Below, piece by piece: positions 19,398 through 29,872 of a DNA stretch of 64,000 bases; position 1 is the first letter of the stretch; each line of letters opens with the position of its first letter. The DNA is from an uncultured Carboxylicivirga sp. (GTDB taxonomy: Bacteria > Bacteroidota > Bacteroidia > Bacteroidales > Marinilabiliaceae). A model generated the notes under the pieces. It worked only from the letters and a program-made list of their open reading frames with translations. It was not told the origin of the DNA and ran no database searches. The stretch covers positions 4,312,501-4,376,500 of the forward strand of contig NZ_OY764327.1 in NCBI RefSeq assembly GCF_963668385.1. The letters are read 5' to 3'. A program made the position numbers and the translations under genes.

Positions 19398-19405
19398 TAT
19401 ATTTG
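19398..19405 (+). promoter_or_regulatory. -7 element for ferritin
   Basis: TATATTTG lies 29 nt before the ATG at 19435. It places the transcript start after the upstream in-frame ATG at 19342, supporting the shorter ferritin. Confidence 0.6.
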
Positions 19406-19434
19406 AAATTATAATAAGACTAAATTTTAAAAAC

Positions 19435-19941
19435 ATGTTGAAGAAGAAAGTAGAAGAAGCTTTGGTGAATCAAATCGAAAAAGAAGCGTATTCATCTAAT
19501 CTTTACCTTGCTATGGCAGTTTGGGCTGAATTAAATGGTTTTGAAGGAACTTCGAAATGGTTTTATGCTCAGGCCGATGAAGAACGTTTACATATGTTGA
19601 AGTTTATTAAATATGTAAATGAAAGAGGTGGTAAATCTGTAATACCTTCTATTGAGCAGCCACCATCAGACTTTAAAGATATGAAGGAAGTATTTGCTAA
19701 AACATTGGAACACGAGCGATATATTTCTGAACTGATTAACGATATTATTGGTGTTTGTGTTGATGAGAAAGATTTTACAACTCAAACATGGATGCAATGG
19801 TTCGTTAATGAGCAAATTGAGGAAGAGGCTTCTGTAGCTGCAATCAATGATAAGTTGAAAATTATTGGTGATCACAGTTTGTATATGTTTGATCGCGATA
19901 TAATGGGAATGAGAGGTAATACTCCAGCTAGTGCAGAATAA
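19435..19941 (+). CDS. non-haem ferritin
   Basis: 168 residues from ATG 19435, chosen because the family begins at 'MLKKKVEEALVNQIEKEAYSS' and a promoter element lies between this ATG and the upstream one at 19342. A four-helix bundle is apparent. Ferroxidase residues can be seen: the first Glu in 'NQIEKEAYSSNLYL', the Glu-x-x-His in 'ADEERLHMLKF', and later Glu in 'FAKTLEHERY' and 'WFVNEQIEEE'. The protein oxidises Fe(II) and stores it as ferric mineral in a 24-mer. The monocistronic layout with its own terminator is typical of the bacterial FtnA type. Confidence 0.95.
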   Translation: MLKKKVEEALVNQIEKEAYSSNLYLAMAVWAELNGFEGTSKWFYAQADEERLHMLKFIKYVNERGGKSVIPSIEQPPSDFKDMKEVFAKTLEHERYISELINDIIGVCVDEKDFTTQTWMQWFVNEQIEEEASVAAINDKLKIIGDHSLYMFDRDIMGMRGNTPASAE

Positions 19942-19962
19942 CTTATTCTTTTGAACGATATT

Positions 19963-19988
19963 AAAAAAGCCCCTCATGGGGCTTTTTT
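19963..19988. terminator. bidirectional terminator
   Basis: AAAAAAGCCCC and GGGGCTTTTTT pair around a TCAT loop. It ends ferritin rightward and the GH15 gene leftward. Confidence 0.92.
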
Positions 19989-19989
19989 G

Positions 19990-21795
19990 TTAATGTATTG
20001 TGTGTAAAATTTGTTCCTCTTCGGTAATTTGAGCACCGGATAGGGTAATGGCAGTTTCGATAATTGCCAAATGAGAATATGCTTGTGGGAAGTTCCCCAG
20101 CAATCTGCGTGTTTTAAAATCAAGGTCTTCACTAAATAAACCAAGATGATTAGCAGATTTTAATAGCTCATTAAACTTCTGTTTTGCTTCGTCTTTTAAT
20201 CCGATTTTATATAATGCTCTGATGAGCCAGAATGAGCAAATAGTAAATGCCGATTGTGGCTCACCAAAATCATCCTGATTTTTATAGCGGAACATAAGTC
20301 CTTTATATTCCAGGTCCTTTTGAATAGCCAATACCGTTTGCTTGTATTTCTTATCGTCGGGTTTTATAAAATCATAGCTTTCCATTAAAAGAACCGAAGC
20401 ATCTAGATCATCGCTGCCATAAGCTTGAGAAAAAGCTTGCTTTTTCTCCGACCATGCGTTTTTATGAATGTCTACTTCAATCTCCTCTTTTAAAATTGCC
20501 CAATCGTTAGCATAGTTATCACATTTAAGCAAACGAGCAATTTTTTCAGCTCGGTCAATAGCTACCCAACAAAGTACTTTGCTAAAAGTAAAGTGTTTAC
20601 CTTCGCTTCGTATCTCCCAAATTCCTTTATCTGGTTCGCGCCAGTTCTCTTCAACAATGGTAACAATATTGCGTACAATTGTCCATAAATCCTCGCTTCG
20701 TTCAAGTGTAATGGAATACAATTTGAAATATTGCAAAATAACATCCATCAGGATACCATAGATATCGTTTTGTTTTTGAACGTAAGCAGCATTTCCAATT
20801 CTCACAGGTTTACTTCCTTCATAACCTTCCAAGTGGGTCAGCTCCATTTCGTGTAGGAATTTCTCGCCATGAATTCCATACATGATTTGCATTTTCTCTC
20901 CTTTATCAGGCATCAGGTTAACGATAAAGTCAAGGTAACGTTCCACAATTCGAGTATGTCCAAGGCGAGTCATTATTTTTACTACCATAGATGCATCCCT
21001 TATCCAACAGAAGCGATAATCCCAGTTTCGTACTTCGCCTATTGTTTCTGGTAGCGATGTAGTTAAGGCAGCTAAAATAGCACCCGATTTTTGGTAATTA
21101 AGCAACTTAAGTACAAGAGCACTTCGTAGAATCGAATTTTCGTATTCCTGGAATGTGGTAGTACGTTCCGACCAGTTTAACCAGTATATTTTAGTACGCT
21201 GATGTTTTAAATACGATCGAGCCGTTGTTTGAATTAGTAGTTTTTGATTATAGCTTAATAATAGAAACTCATTCTGTTTAATTGTGATTTTACTCGAATC
21301 AACAATTTTTTGTTTATCTAGTGATGAATATAGGTAGACAGAGTCATATTCTCCCTCATCTGTACGAGCTTTAATGTAATCATCTTTAATTTCAACGTGT
21401 GTTGGAAATTCAGCATATTCAAGTTGAGGATTAAAGTTAACGGTTACCTCTACTTCACCCTTAATGTGTTTAATGTATCGCACAATATCTGGTGGAGTAT
21501 AGTATTTTCCATTTTCGTTGCGATAACGAGGCATAAAATCATGAAGTTCAAATTCTCCGGTAGCACATATAAAACGGGTAACCAATATGTTGGTACGAGG
21601 TAGATAAAATTGTTCTGAAGAATATTCACCTATAGGTTTTAAGCCAAAAGATCCTCCTTTATTCTCATCCAATAATTTTGCAAATGTCGAAGGAGATGCA
21701 AAATGAGGGAGGCATAACCACTCTATCGATCCTTGCTCCGATACTAATGCCGCACTTCTACAATTACCAATTATTCCATAATTGAGATTTTTCAT
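19990..21795 (-). CDS. glycoside hydrolase family 15 protein (glucoamylase/trehalase-like)
   Basis: 601 residues from the ATG at 21795, where the family start 'MKNLNYGIIGNCRSAALV' sits; an in-frame ATG at 21903 adds 36 residues with no match. The N-terminal beta-sandwich (about 1-220) leads to an (alpha/alpha)6 barrel (about 230-600). GH15 signatures are 'WDYRFCWIRDASM', 'ICSFWLIRALYKIG' and 'CWVAIDRAEKIA', which includes the region of the catalytic acid. The neighbour transcribed in the other direction makes trehalose, and GH15 enzymes of this kind can hydrolyse trehalose, so trehalose turnover is the likely role. Glucoamylase activity on other alpha-glucans remains possible. No signal peptide is seen. 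Confidence 0.85.
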   Translation of the reverse strand: MKNLNYGIIGNCRSAALVSEQGSIEWLCLPHFASPSTFAKLLDENKGGSFGLKPIGEYSSEQFYLPRTNILVTRFICATGEFELHDFMPRYRNENGKYYTPPDIVRYIKHIKGEVEVTVNFNPQLEYAEFPTHVEIKDDYIKARTDEGEYDSVYLYSSLDKQKIVDSSKITIKQNEFLLLSYNQKLLIQTTARSYLKHQRTKIYWLNWSERTTTFQEYENSILRSALVLKLLNYQKSGAILAALTTSLPETIGEVRNWDYRFCWIRDASMVVKIMTRLGHTRIVERYLDFIVNLMPDKGEKMQIMYGIHGEKFLHEMELTHLEGYEGSKPVRIGNAAYVQKQNDIYGILMDVILQYFKLYSITLERSEDLWTIVRNIVTIVEENWREPDKGIWEIRSEGKHFTFSKVLCWVAIDRAEKIARLLKCDNYANDWAILKEEIEVDIHKNAWSEKKQAFSQAYGSDDLDASVLLMESYDFIKPDDKKYKQTVLAIQKDLEYKGLMFRYKNQDDFGEPQSAFTICSFWLIRALYKIGLKDEAKQKFNELLKSANHLGLFSEDLDFKTRRLLGNFPQAYSHLAIIETAITLSGAQITEEEQILHTIH

Positions 21796-21950
21796 AGGCC
21801 AATAACTATTTTCGAGTTTGTTTGTTATAAAAACGGTAAGCTTATTTGCTTCAGTAATGCGAAAAAAGCTTATTTTTATGGAAATTGCTACTTTTCGTAG
21901 CATTTGTTGATGAATAAATAATATTAATTCCTAAAATATAACTTGAATTT

Positions 21951-24161
21951 ATGTCGAAATTACACATTGTAGCTAATCGATTGCCTTATAGTATTAATAA
22001 AAAAGATGATGAAATAGAGCTTGTTGCAAGCGTTGGTGGCCTGGCCACCGGTATGAAATCTGTTTATGAAGACTATGGAGGGAAATGGATTGGGTGGTCC
22101 GGCCTGAATTCTGATGATCTGGATGAACAAGAAACTAAAAAAATAGATTCCCTGTTAGGAGATAAAAATTGTGTTACCGTACCTTTAAGTGAAGATGAAA
22201 TTTTAGAATATTACGAAGGGTTCAGTAATAAAACCATATGGCCCTTGTTCCATTATTTTACTCAATATGTAGATTATACACCTGCCAATTGGGAAACATA
22301 TAAAAAAGTAAATCAGCGATTTGCTGATAAGGTTTTAGATGTTTGCGAGGAAGGTGATACTGTGTGGGTACACGATTATCAGTTATTGCTGGTACCAGAG
22401 ATGATAAAATCAAAGAAACCCGGTGTTACCGTAGGTTTCTTTTTACATATCCCTTTTCCTTCTTACGAAGTATTTAGAATTTTGCCTTGGAGAATGGAGC
22501 TTCTAAAAGGCATGTTAGGAGCTGATTTACTTGGTTTCCATATTTATGATTATGAGCGACATTTTATTAGCTCTGTTCGTCGATTATATGGTTATGAAAT
22601 CAATTTTAACCAAATCAATTTAGAGGATAGAGTGATTAAGGTGGATGCTTATCCAATGGGGATCGATTATGATAAGTTTGTAAATGCTGCTACTGAAGTC
22701 ATGCATAAAAGTATTCAGGAACGGTCGGATCTTCATAATGAATTAGAAAAGTATTTTCTGATGGCACCAAATCGAAGATTAGTGCTATCGATTGATCGCC
22801 TTGATTATTCAAAGGGTATACCGCAACGCTTGCGGGCTTTTGGCACTTTTTTGAGGCAGTATCCTGAATTTAGAGGTAAAGTAACCATGATAATGCTTGC
22901 TGTACCCAGTCGTGGACATGTGGAAGAATATCAGCTATTGAAGAAAGAAGTTGATGAGTTAGTCGGTAATATCAATGGTGAGTTTGGGAAAGTAAATTAC
23001 GTTCCAGTATGGTATTTCTATCGATCATTACCATTCGAAAATTTGATTGAGCTTTATAATTCCTGTGATGTAGCATTGATTACTCCATTAAGAGATGGAA
23101 TGAATCTGGTGGCTAAAGAGTATGTGGCATCTCGGATTAATGGTACAGGAAGCATCGTTTTAAGCGAAATGGCTGGCGTAAGTAAAGAAATGGGAGAGGC
23201 CATTACGATTAATCCGATTAATGAAGAAGAAATTGCAGAAGCATTACATAAGGCGTTAACAATGCCTGTTAGTGAGCAAAAAGAAAGAATGACCTTGCTA
23301 CAAAATCGTATACGTCGTTATTCCATATTTAAATGGGCCGGCGAGTTTGTTGACGATTTAAATAAGGTTAAAGAAGTTCAGAAAGAATTCTTAGCTAAGA
23401 AGATTTCTAAAACTGTTTACAAAGAAATTGATGAGAAATATGCAAAAGCTAAAAAACGTGCTATATTTCTTGATTACGATGGAACCCTAACCGGATTTCA
23501 TAAAAATCCATTAGAGGCTAAACCTAATGAGGAATTGTTTGACATTTTGAAGCGCTTAATAGCCGATGAACGAAATACAGTAACTATTATTAGCGGACGC
23601 GATCGTTACACCCTTGAAAAATGGTTTGCTGATATACCTATTAATCTTATTTGCGAACATGGAGTATGGCTGCGAAGAATTGGTGAAGAATGGGAAACTC
23701 TTACAAAAGTTAATAATGACTGGATGCCAATGATTCGTCCTATACTGGAACGTTTTGTTGATAGAACCCCAGGATCATTTATTGAAGAAAAGAATTATTC
23801 GTTGGTATGGCATTATCGTAAAGCTGAACCTGAACAAAGTGAAATCAGAGCCAATGAATTAAAAGATGAGTTGATTGGCTTAATTGGTAACCTTAATCTA
23901 GAAATAATGGAAGGAAGTAAGGTTATTGAGGTCAAAAACGGAGGTATAAATAAAGGAATTGCAGCATTGCAATTTATCAAGAATCAGAAATTTGATTTTA
24001 TTACTGCAATAGGGGATGACTGGACTGATGAATTTATGTTCAGGGAATTGCCAAATAAAACGATAAGTATTAAGGTTGGATTGAAAAGAACAGCCGCGAA
24101 TTATAAGTTAGAATCGGTAGAAGCTGTAAGAGGATTCTTAAAGAAATTAGGTCAACATTAA
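21951..24161 (+). CDS. bifunctional trehalose-6-phosphate synthase/phosphatase
   Basis: 736 residues with two enzymes in one chain. Residues 1-475 are a GT20 synthase (OtsA): 'LHIPFPSYEVFRILPWR', 'LSIDRLDYSKGIPQRL' and the UDP-glucose site 'PLRDGMNLVAKEYVA'. Residues about 500-736 are a HAD-type phosphatase (OtsB): 'FLDYDGTLTGF', 'SGRDRYTLEKWF' and 'AIGDDWTDEFMF'. Together they turn UDP-glucose and glucose-6-phosphate into trehalose. Fused OtsAB is known in Bacteroidota. It is divergent from the GH15 gene with a 155-nt gap, an arrangement seen for trehalose storage and stress response genes. Confidence 0.95.
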   Translation: MSKLHIVANRLPYSINKKDDEIELVASVGGLATGMKSVYEDYGGKWIGWSGLNSDDLDEQETKKIDSLLGDKNCVTVPLSEDEILEYYEGFSNKTIWPLFHYFTQYVDYTPANWETYKKVNQRFADKVLDVCEEGDTVWVHDYQLLLVPEMIKSKKPGVTVGFFLHIPFPSYEVFRILPWRMELLKGMLGADLLGFHIYDYERHFISSVRRLYGYEINFNQINLEDRVIKVDAYPMGIDYDKFVNAATEVMHKSIQERSDLHNELEKYFLMAPNRRLVLSIDRLDYSKGIPQRLRAFGTFLRQYPEFRGKVTMIMLAVPSRGHVEEYQLLKKEVDELVGNINGEFGKVNYVPVWYFYRSLPFENLIELYNSCDVALITPLRDGMNLVAKEYVASRINGTGSIVLSEMAGVSKEMGEAITINPINEEEIAEALHKALTMPVSEQKERMTLLQNRIRRYSIFKWAGEFVDDLNKVKEVQKEFLAKKISKTVYKEIDEKYAKAKKRAIFLDYDGTLTGFHKNPLEAKPNEELFDILKRLIADERNTVTIISGRDRYTLEKWFADIPINLICEHGVWLRRIGEEWETLTKVNNDWMPMIRPILERFVDRTPGSFIEEKNYSLVWHYRKAEPEQSEIRANELKDELIGLIGNLNLEIMEGSKVIEVKNGGINKGIAALQFIKNQKFDFITAIGDDWTDEFMFRELPNKTISIKVGLKRTAANYKLESVEAVRGFLKKLGQH

Positions 24162-24166
24162 AATAC

Positions 24167-24199
24167 AAAAAAACGGATGGTACTCCCATCCGTTTTTTT
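24167..24199. terminator. bidirectional terminator between otsAB and the efflux operon
   Basis: AAACGGATGG pairs with CCATCCGTTT around TACTC, with A and T runs on either side, so it can end both converging transcripts. Confidence 0.92.
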
Positions 24200-24214
24200 A
24201 TAGTATATAGTATT

Positions 24215-25585
24215 TTATTCCCATCCGCCACCTAAGGCCTGGTAAAGTTTAATATAGGCTTCTAAAAGCAATTTTTCATTACCAACCAAAGAGATTTGTG
24301 CATCGAATGCTTGGCGCTGAGTTTCCAGAAACTCATTATAACTGGCTATTCCTTTATCATACCTGTCGGCAGAAAGACGTAATGCATTTTGAGCAGCTTT
24401 TACATGGTCTTCAACCGCCAAGTTTTCTTGTTTTAAAGTTTCTATGGTTATTAGTGCATCTTCCACCTCACGAAAAGCATTTAAAGCTACATTCTTATAG
24501 TTGAAAATAGCTGCTTCCGTATTGTTTTTTTCCGCTTTTACTCTATTAATATTCTGATTCCAACTAAAAATTGGACCGAGCAAACTACCACTAACATTCC
24601 AAGCTGGATCTCCCGAAGTTAAACTGCTTAAATCGGTGCTGGCAAATCCCAATACACCTGTTAAACTTATTGATGGCAGCCTATTTGCCTGAGCCACTCC
24701 TATTAAGGCATTCTGAGCTATTAGTTGCTGTTCGGCCTGTAAAATATCGGGTCTGCGCAATAATATATCAGCAGGTAATCCTGGTGGTATATCAGGTTTT
24801 TCGTGTATTTCGGTAAGAGAGGAAGCACCAACAACAGTTCCTGGGTTTTCACCTAATAAGACTCTTAAAGCGTTTTCAGCTTGTTTTGCAAGTCGTCGGT
24901 TTAGTGGAATTGCTTTGGCAGCAATTGCTTTTTGAATTTGTGCTTGGTTGACATCAATTTCAGGTATAATACCAGCTTCAAATCTTTGTTGAATAATGTT
25001 TAAAGAACTGTCTCTTGTAGCATATGTTTGCTCTGCAATAGTAGTTTTTTCGCGATATTCCAGCATGGTAAAATAAGTTGTAGCAACACTAGAAATTAAT
25101 GATAATTTCAGACTAGCTAAACCATATTCTGAAGATAAATACTGAGCCTTAGCATTTTCGTTTAAACGACGATATTTGCCCCAAAAATCCAATTCCCAAC
25201 TAGCTTGTCCAAACATGCCGAAATTATTCATTACTTCGTCTGTTTGAATTAAATTAAAATTACCTCTTGTTGCTTGTCCCTGATATCCAAATTGAGGTAA
25301 CATTTCTGCTTTTTGAATATTTAAAGCATGCATAGATGCCTGAACGCGTTCGGCTGTAGCCAATATTTCGTAATTATTCTTTAATGCTTTAGAAATTAAA
25401 GTATCTAGAATTGGATCGTCAAAAACATTCCACCACTTAATACTTGCATCATATGTGGTATCTTCCGAATTAAGAAATTTTTCAGGGACCTCAATTTCTG
25501 GACGCGAATAGTTTTTACCCATTCTACAACTACTAATAAGTAAAGTGAATATTAGTAGAATAAAAATATATCTTGTTTTATTCAT
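24215..25585 (-). CDS. TolC-like outer-membrane efflux lipoprotein
   Basis: 456 residues. The N-terminus is a lipoprotein signal ('FTLLISSCRMGKNYSRPE', with the Cys at 20). Two tandem outer-membrane efflux domains follow, with long alpha-helical hairpins and the family phrase 'LPADILLRRPDILQAEQQLIAQNALIGVA'. It belongs to the NodT/OprM group that forms the exit duct of RND pumps. It is the third gene of the operon, with only 3 nt after the pump gene. Confidence 0.93.
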   Translation of the reverse strand: MNKTRYIFILLIFTLLISSCRMGKNYSRPEIEVPEKFLNSEDTTYDASIKWWNVFDDPILDTLISKALKNNYEILATAERVQASMHALNIQKAEMLPQFGYQGQATRGNFNLIQTDEVMNNFGMFGQASWELDFWGKYRRLNENAKAQYLSSEYGLASLKLSLISSVATTYFTMLEYREKTTIAEQTYATRDSSLNIIQQRFEAGIIPEIDVNQAQIQKAIAAKAIPLNRRLAKQAENALRVLLGENPGTVVGASSLTEIHEKPDIPPGLPADILLRRPDILQAEQQLIAQNALIGVAQANRLPSISLTGVLGFASTDLSSLTSGDPAWNVSGSLLGPIFSWNQNINRVKAEKNNTEAAIFNYKNVALNAFREVEDALITIETLKQENLAVEDHVKAAQNALRLSADRYDKGIASYNEFLETQRQAFDAQISLVGNEKLLLEAYIKLYQALGGGWE

Positions 25586-25588
25586 AAT

Positions 25589-28500
25589 TTACTCTTTTGA
25601 TTTTGCAAGGTCTCTTTTCTTTTCGTAACCGGCAATTTTACCAATAAAGACAAAAAGCATTGGATACATAACAACTCCTAAAACAGTGGCCAAGGTCATA
25701 CCTCCCAATAAGGCCATACCCATAACTTTACGAGCTTCTGCACCAGCACCAGATGCCATAACTAATGGGAAAACACCTAAAATAAAAGAGAAGGCTGTCA
25801 TTAAAATAGGACGAAAGCGAAGTTTAGCTGATTCAATAGCAGCATCAAACAAGCTTAACCCTTCATCAAACTTAAGTTTAGCAAATTCAACAATTAAGAT
25901 GGCATTTTTTGCAGCCATAGCAATTAGCATCACTAATGATATCTGCATAAATACATTGTTCTCGAAACTTGGACTAAACCAACGAGCTACCATAATAAAG
26001 GTCATTGCTCCTAAGATGGCAAATGGAGTTCCCAACAAGATACTGAAAGGTAATGTCCAACTTTCGTATTGAGCTGCCAAAATCAGAAATACAAAAATAA
26101 TAGCGAACACAAAGACTACCGATCCGGAACCACCGGCTTCTTTCTCTTGGTATGACATGTTCGACCATGTATAACTCATGCCTGGAGGAAGGCTCTCTTT
26201 TGCTACTTCTTCTAATGCATCCAAAGCCTGCGACGAAGAATAGCCTTCTGCGGGAGAACCTGTTAATTCAACCGAACGGTATAAGTTAAAACGATTTGTA
26301 TAATCGGCGCCTGATGTTTTTTCTACAGTAACCAAAGAGGATAGAGGTAAGCTAACTCCGTCTCGGTTTTTGACAAAAAACATATTTAGCTGCTTCTCAT
26401 TTTGCCTAAATTCAGGACCTGCCTGTAGATAAGCTTTGTATAAACGTCCAAAGCGGTTGAAGTCATTTATATAAGCTCCTCCTAAAAATGCGCTAATAGT
26501 AGTGTATAAATCATTCAATGGAACACCCGCTTTTAAAGCCTTGTCGCGGTTAATATTAATTCTTCGCTGTGGAACATTTGCTCTGTAGGTTGTTAATATA
26601 TTGGAAATTTCAGGCCTTGCCGATGCTTTTGCTATAAACTGTTGTGCTTGTTCAGCCAAGTATTGTGGTGTTTGTCCTGATTTATCCTGTAATACCATTG
26701 TAAAACCAGATCCATTCCCTAAACCAGGAACCGCCGGAGGTCCAAAGGCAAATACCTGGGCTTCTTTAATACCCATATAAAACATTCCATTTAGCTGTGT
26801 AGCAATTTCTTTGGCTGTTTTATCTCTATCCTCCCAATTATCGAGCGTTAAAAATATAACACCTGCATTGGTACCCATACTACCTGACAGAAGATTGAAT
26901 CCGGTAACAGTAGCAATACTTTTCACTTGCGGAACTTTTTTTATTATAGCTTCGGCTTGTGCTGCTACTTCATTGGTACGTTGAATAGATGCCGCATCGG
27001 GCAACTGCATATTAACAAATAAATATCCCTGGTCTTCTTCTGGTATAAAACCTCCTGGAACAAATTTGCTTACGACTAAAATAGCTGCAGTACAAATTCC
27101 TAAGAATATTAGACTACGAGTTATTTTACGTGTAACAATATTGGTTATTTTCATGTATGAAACGGCCGATCGGTCGAATGCCTTATTAAACCCTTTAAAA
27201 AACTTCCCTAAGAAATTGTTGGGGAGCTCTGTTTTACGCAATAATAAGCTAGCTAGGGCAGGAGATAATGTTAATGCATTTACTGATGAAAAACATACAG
27301 ATACAGCTACCGTAATAGCAAATTGTTGATATAATCTTCCCGTAATTCCCCCCATAGATGCAACAGGAATAAATACAGCCACTAATACTAACGTTGTAGC
27401 AATCACCGGTGCTGTTACTTCTTTCATGGCTTTTATGGTGGCATCTTTCGGGTTCATTCCATGTTCGATGTTTACCTGAACTGCTTCTACTACAACAATG
27501 GCATCATCTACCACGATACCAATTGCTAAAACAAGTCCTAACAACGATAAAGTATTAATAGTAAACCCTAATACCGGAAATAACATAAAGGCACCAACAA
27601 GAGAAACTGGAATAGCAATAGTGGGTATTAATGTAGCCCTCCAATCCTGAATAAACAAGAATACAACCAAAATCACCAATGCCAGTGCAACCAGTAATGT
27701 CATGGCAACTTCTTTTAACCCTGCTGTAATTGGAGCTGTTGCATCCAGCGCAATGTCATAATTAACTCCTTCGGGGAAGTTTATTGAAAGTTCATCCATT
27801 GTTTCAATTACCTTTTTACCTAAATCAACAGCATTGGTTCCTGGTGATTGATAAATGGCTATCAGAGCAGTTGGTTTACCTTGGTATTGAGCACTAGTAC
27901 TGTAGTTTTCAACTCCTAATTTAATATCAGCTATATCTTTCAATAAAACCTGGCTACCATCTTTATTGGTACGAACGGCAATTTCTCCAAATTCCTTTTC
28001 TGAAACTAAGCGGTCGGGCATAGTAACAGTATATGTAAATTCAGTTCCGGCAGGTGCTGGTTCTGCGCCAAATTTACCTCCAGGTACTATAATATTTTGC
28101 TCTTTAATAGCTGCCATAACCTCTGGTACAGTCATGTTTAGCTGTGCTAACCGATCTGGTTTAATCCAAATACGCATTGAGTAATCACTGGCACCCATAA
28201 CCTGTACTCGACCAACCCCCTTAATACGAGCAAGGATATCCTGAATATTAATTATAGAGTAGTTGCCAAGGAACTCCTGGTCGTATCGTCCATCAGAAAA
28301 AACAGTAACAGCCATAATGATACTACTCATACTTTTTTGAGTTGTAACACCAAGGCGTTTTACTTCCTCTGGTAGTTTCGCAGTTGCCGCCGAAACTCTG
28401 TTCTGAGCAAAAACAGTATTCATATCCGGGTCAGTACCAACATCAAATGAAATTTGTATTGCCATTGATCCATCTCCGGCATTAGTTGATTTCATGTATA

Positions 28501-28726
28501 TCATGTTATCTACACCATTGATTTGTTGTTCCAATGGAGTAGCAACAGATTGTTCTATATTTAAAGCATTGGCTCCTGTGTAATTTGCTCTTACTTCAAC
28601 CATTGGAGGAGTAATATCAGGATACTGCTCCATGGGCAAATTGAGCATGGATAAAACACCAACAATGAGGGTGACAATGGCAATCACCATGGCGACAATT
28701 GGCCGCCTAACAAAGAAATTTCCCAT
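25589..28726 (-). CDS. RND multidrug efflux permease (AcrB/HAE1 type)
   Basis: 1045 residues, the full AcrB length. Twelve membrane helices flank two large periplasmic loops. Proton-relay residues are present: the Asp pair in 'LAIGIVVDDAIVVVEAV' and the Lys in 'AMAAKNAILIVEFAK'. The start 'FFVRRPIVAMVIAIVTLIVG' is typical. It exports hydrophobic drugs or similar toxic compounds by proton exchange, capturing them from the periplasm or outer leaflet; the substrates here are unknown. It sits between the adaptor gene (3 nt upstream) and the TolC-like gene (3 nt downstream), so the three form one pump. Confidence 0.96.
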   Translation of the reverse strand: MGNFFVRRPIVAMVIAIVTLIVGVLSMLNLPMEQYPDITPPMVEVRANYTGANALNIEQSVATPLEQQINGVDNMIYMKSTNAGDGSMAIQISFDVGTDPDMNTVFAQNRVSAATAKLPEEVKRLGVTTQKSMSSIIMAVTVFSDGRYDQEFLGNYSIINIQDILARIKGVGRVQVMGASDYSMRIWIKPDRLAQLNMTVPEVMAAIKEQNIIVPGGKFGAEPAPAGTEFTYTVTMPDRLVSEKEFGEIAVRTNKDGSQVLLKDIADIKLGVENYSTSAQYQGKPTALIAIYQSPGTNAVDLGKKVIETMDELSINFPEGVNYDIALDATAPITAGLKEVAMTLLVALALVILVVFLFIQDWRATLIPTIAIPVSLVGAFMLFPVLGFTINTLSLLGLVLAIGIVVDDAIVVVEAVQVNIEHGMNPKDATIKAMKEVTAPVIATTLVLVAVFIPVASMGGITGRLYQQFAITVAVSVCFSSVNALTLSPALASLLLRKTELPNNFLGKFFKGFNKAFDRSAVSYMKITNIVTRKITRSLIFLGICTAAILVVSKFVPGGFIPEEDQGYLFVNMQLPDAASIQRTNEVAAQAEAIIKKVPQVKSIATVTGFNLLSGSMGTNAGVIFLTLDNWEDRDKTAKEIATQLNGMFYMGIKEAQVFAFGPPAVPGLGNGSGFTMVLQDKSGQTPQYLAEQAQQFIAKASARPEISNILTTYRANVPQRRININRDKALKAGVPLNDLYTTISAFLGGAYINDFNRFGRLYKAYLQAGPEFRQNEKQLNMFFVKNRDGVSLPLSSLVTVEKTSGADYTNRFNLYRSVELTGSPAEGYSSSQALDALEEVAKESLPPGMSYTWSNMSYQEKEAGGSGSVVFVFAIIFVFLILAAQYESWTLPFSILLGTPFAILGAMTFIMVARWFSPSFENNVFMQISLVMLIAMAAKNAILIVEFAKLKFDEGLSLFDAAIESAKLRFRPILMTAFSFILGVFPLVMASGAGAEARKVMGMALLGGMTLATVLGVVMYPMLFVFIGKIAGYEKKRDLAKSKE

Positions 28727-28729
28727 GGT

Positions 28730-29872
28730 TTATTGTTTAGCGTTTCTTACCGATTTAAATTCTTTTACCTGAGGTTTTACTGTCATTCCGGATTTGATTC
28801 TGCTCAAACCTTCTAAAACAACTTTTTCATTTGCTTCAACGCCAGTTTTAATTATCGCCATATCCGCATCAAAAGAAGTTACTTCAACCGATCTGTTTTC
28901 AACTTTATTCTCATTGTTGATTACATAAACACTGTATTTTCCTTGGGTTTCTTGCAGGCACTTTTGAGGTACTAAAATGGCATCATTTTGATGCCCCAAC
29001 TCAATTCGTACTTTTGCAAACAGTCCAGGACGAATCAATTCTTTAGGATTTGGAAATGATGCCTGAACAAGTAAGGTACCAGTTGTTGGGTCAACATTTC
29101 TATCAACAAAATCGCCTTTACCTCTATATTTAAATTCAGAACCATCAGCAAAAAAGAGTCTAAGACTGGAACGTCTATTTTCTCGTGCTTTTTGCATTTC
29201 TTCAACAGAGTCATTGTTTTTACTTAATTGAAGATATTGAAGTTCAGTTAAGTGAAACCGAACTAAGATGGAATCCAAACGCGATACTGTATTTAAAACA
29301 ACAGGGTTGGGTTCGCGTCCTACATAATCTGATACTTTTGCTTCAGAACGACCTATTATTCCAGTTATAGGTGAATATATTTTTGTATAACTTTGTTGAA
29401 TTCTTGCATAATCAAGGCTTGCATTCGCTGCCTCTACTCCGGCTTTAGCTGCCCCTAAGTTAGCAACAGCAGCATCATAATCACTTTTACTAACGGCATT
29501 TGTTTCCGACAAAGGTTTATATCTGTTGTAATCACTCTGTGCCTGTATTAGTCGGGTTTTTGCCTCAGCCACTTTGCCAAGGGCTTCAGCAACCTTAGCA
29601 TCAAATGGAGCCGGATCTATGTTGTATAAAAGCTGTCCTTTTTTTACATGACCACCTTCTTGAAAATGAATTCCTTCGAGGTATCCATCAACTCTGGCTC
29701 GTATAGCAATGTCATACAATCCATACGTTTGACCTATAAAATCGTAATAAACAGATACAGATTCAGGATGAGTTGTGTAAACCGGAATTATTTGTTCTGT
29801 TGTTTGAGGTTTACGGGGACTACATTGTAGAAATATAGATCCTACAAGCAGCAAAAGCCAAAGTTTTTTCAT
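28730..29872 (-). CDS. RND efflux periplasmic adaptor lipoprotein
   Basis: 380 residues. The signal ends with 'GSIFLQCSPRKP', a lipobox with Cys at 17. The order is the usual one: beta-barrel and lipoyl halves ('IRARVDGYLEGIHFQEGGHVKKGQLLY'), an alpha hairpin (about 95-160) and a return lipoyl strand ('IYSPITGIIGRSEAKVSDYVG'), then the membrane-proximal domain. It bridges the AcrB-like pump and the outer-membrane channel. It is the first gene of the efflux operon. No local regulator gene such as tetR is adjacent. Confidence 0.94.
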   Translation of the reverse strand: MKKLWLLLLVGSIFLQCSPRKPQTTEQIIPVYTTHPESVSVYYDFIGQTYGLYDIAIRARVDGYLEGIHFQEGGHVKKGQLLYNIDPAPFDAKVAEALGKVAEAKTRLIQAQSDYNRYKPLSETNAVSKSDYDAAVANLGAAKAGVEAANASLDYARIQQSYTKIYSPITGIIGRSEAKVSDYVGREPNPVVLNTVSRLDSILVRFHLTELQYLQLSKNNDSVEEMQKARENRRSSLRLFFADGSEFKYRGKGDFVDRNVDPTTGTLLVQASFPNPKELIRPGLFAKVRIELGHQNDAILVPQKCLQETQGKYSVYVINNENKVENRSVEVTSFDADMAIIKTGVEANEKVVLEGLSRIKSGMTVKPQVKEFKSVRNAKQ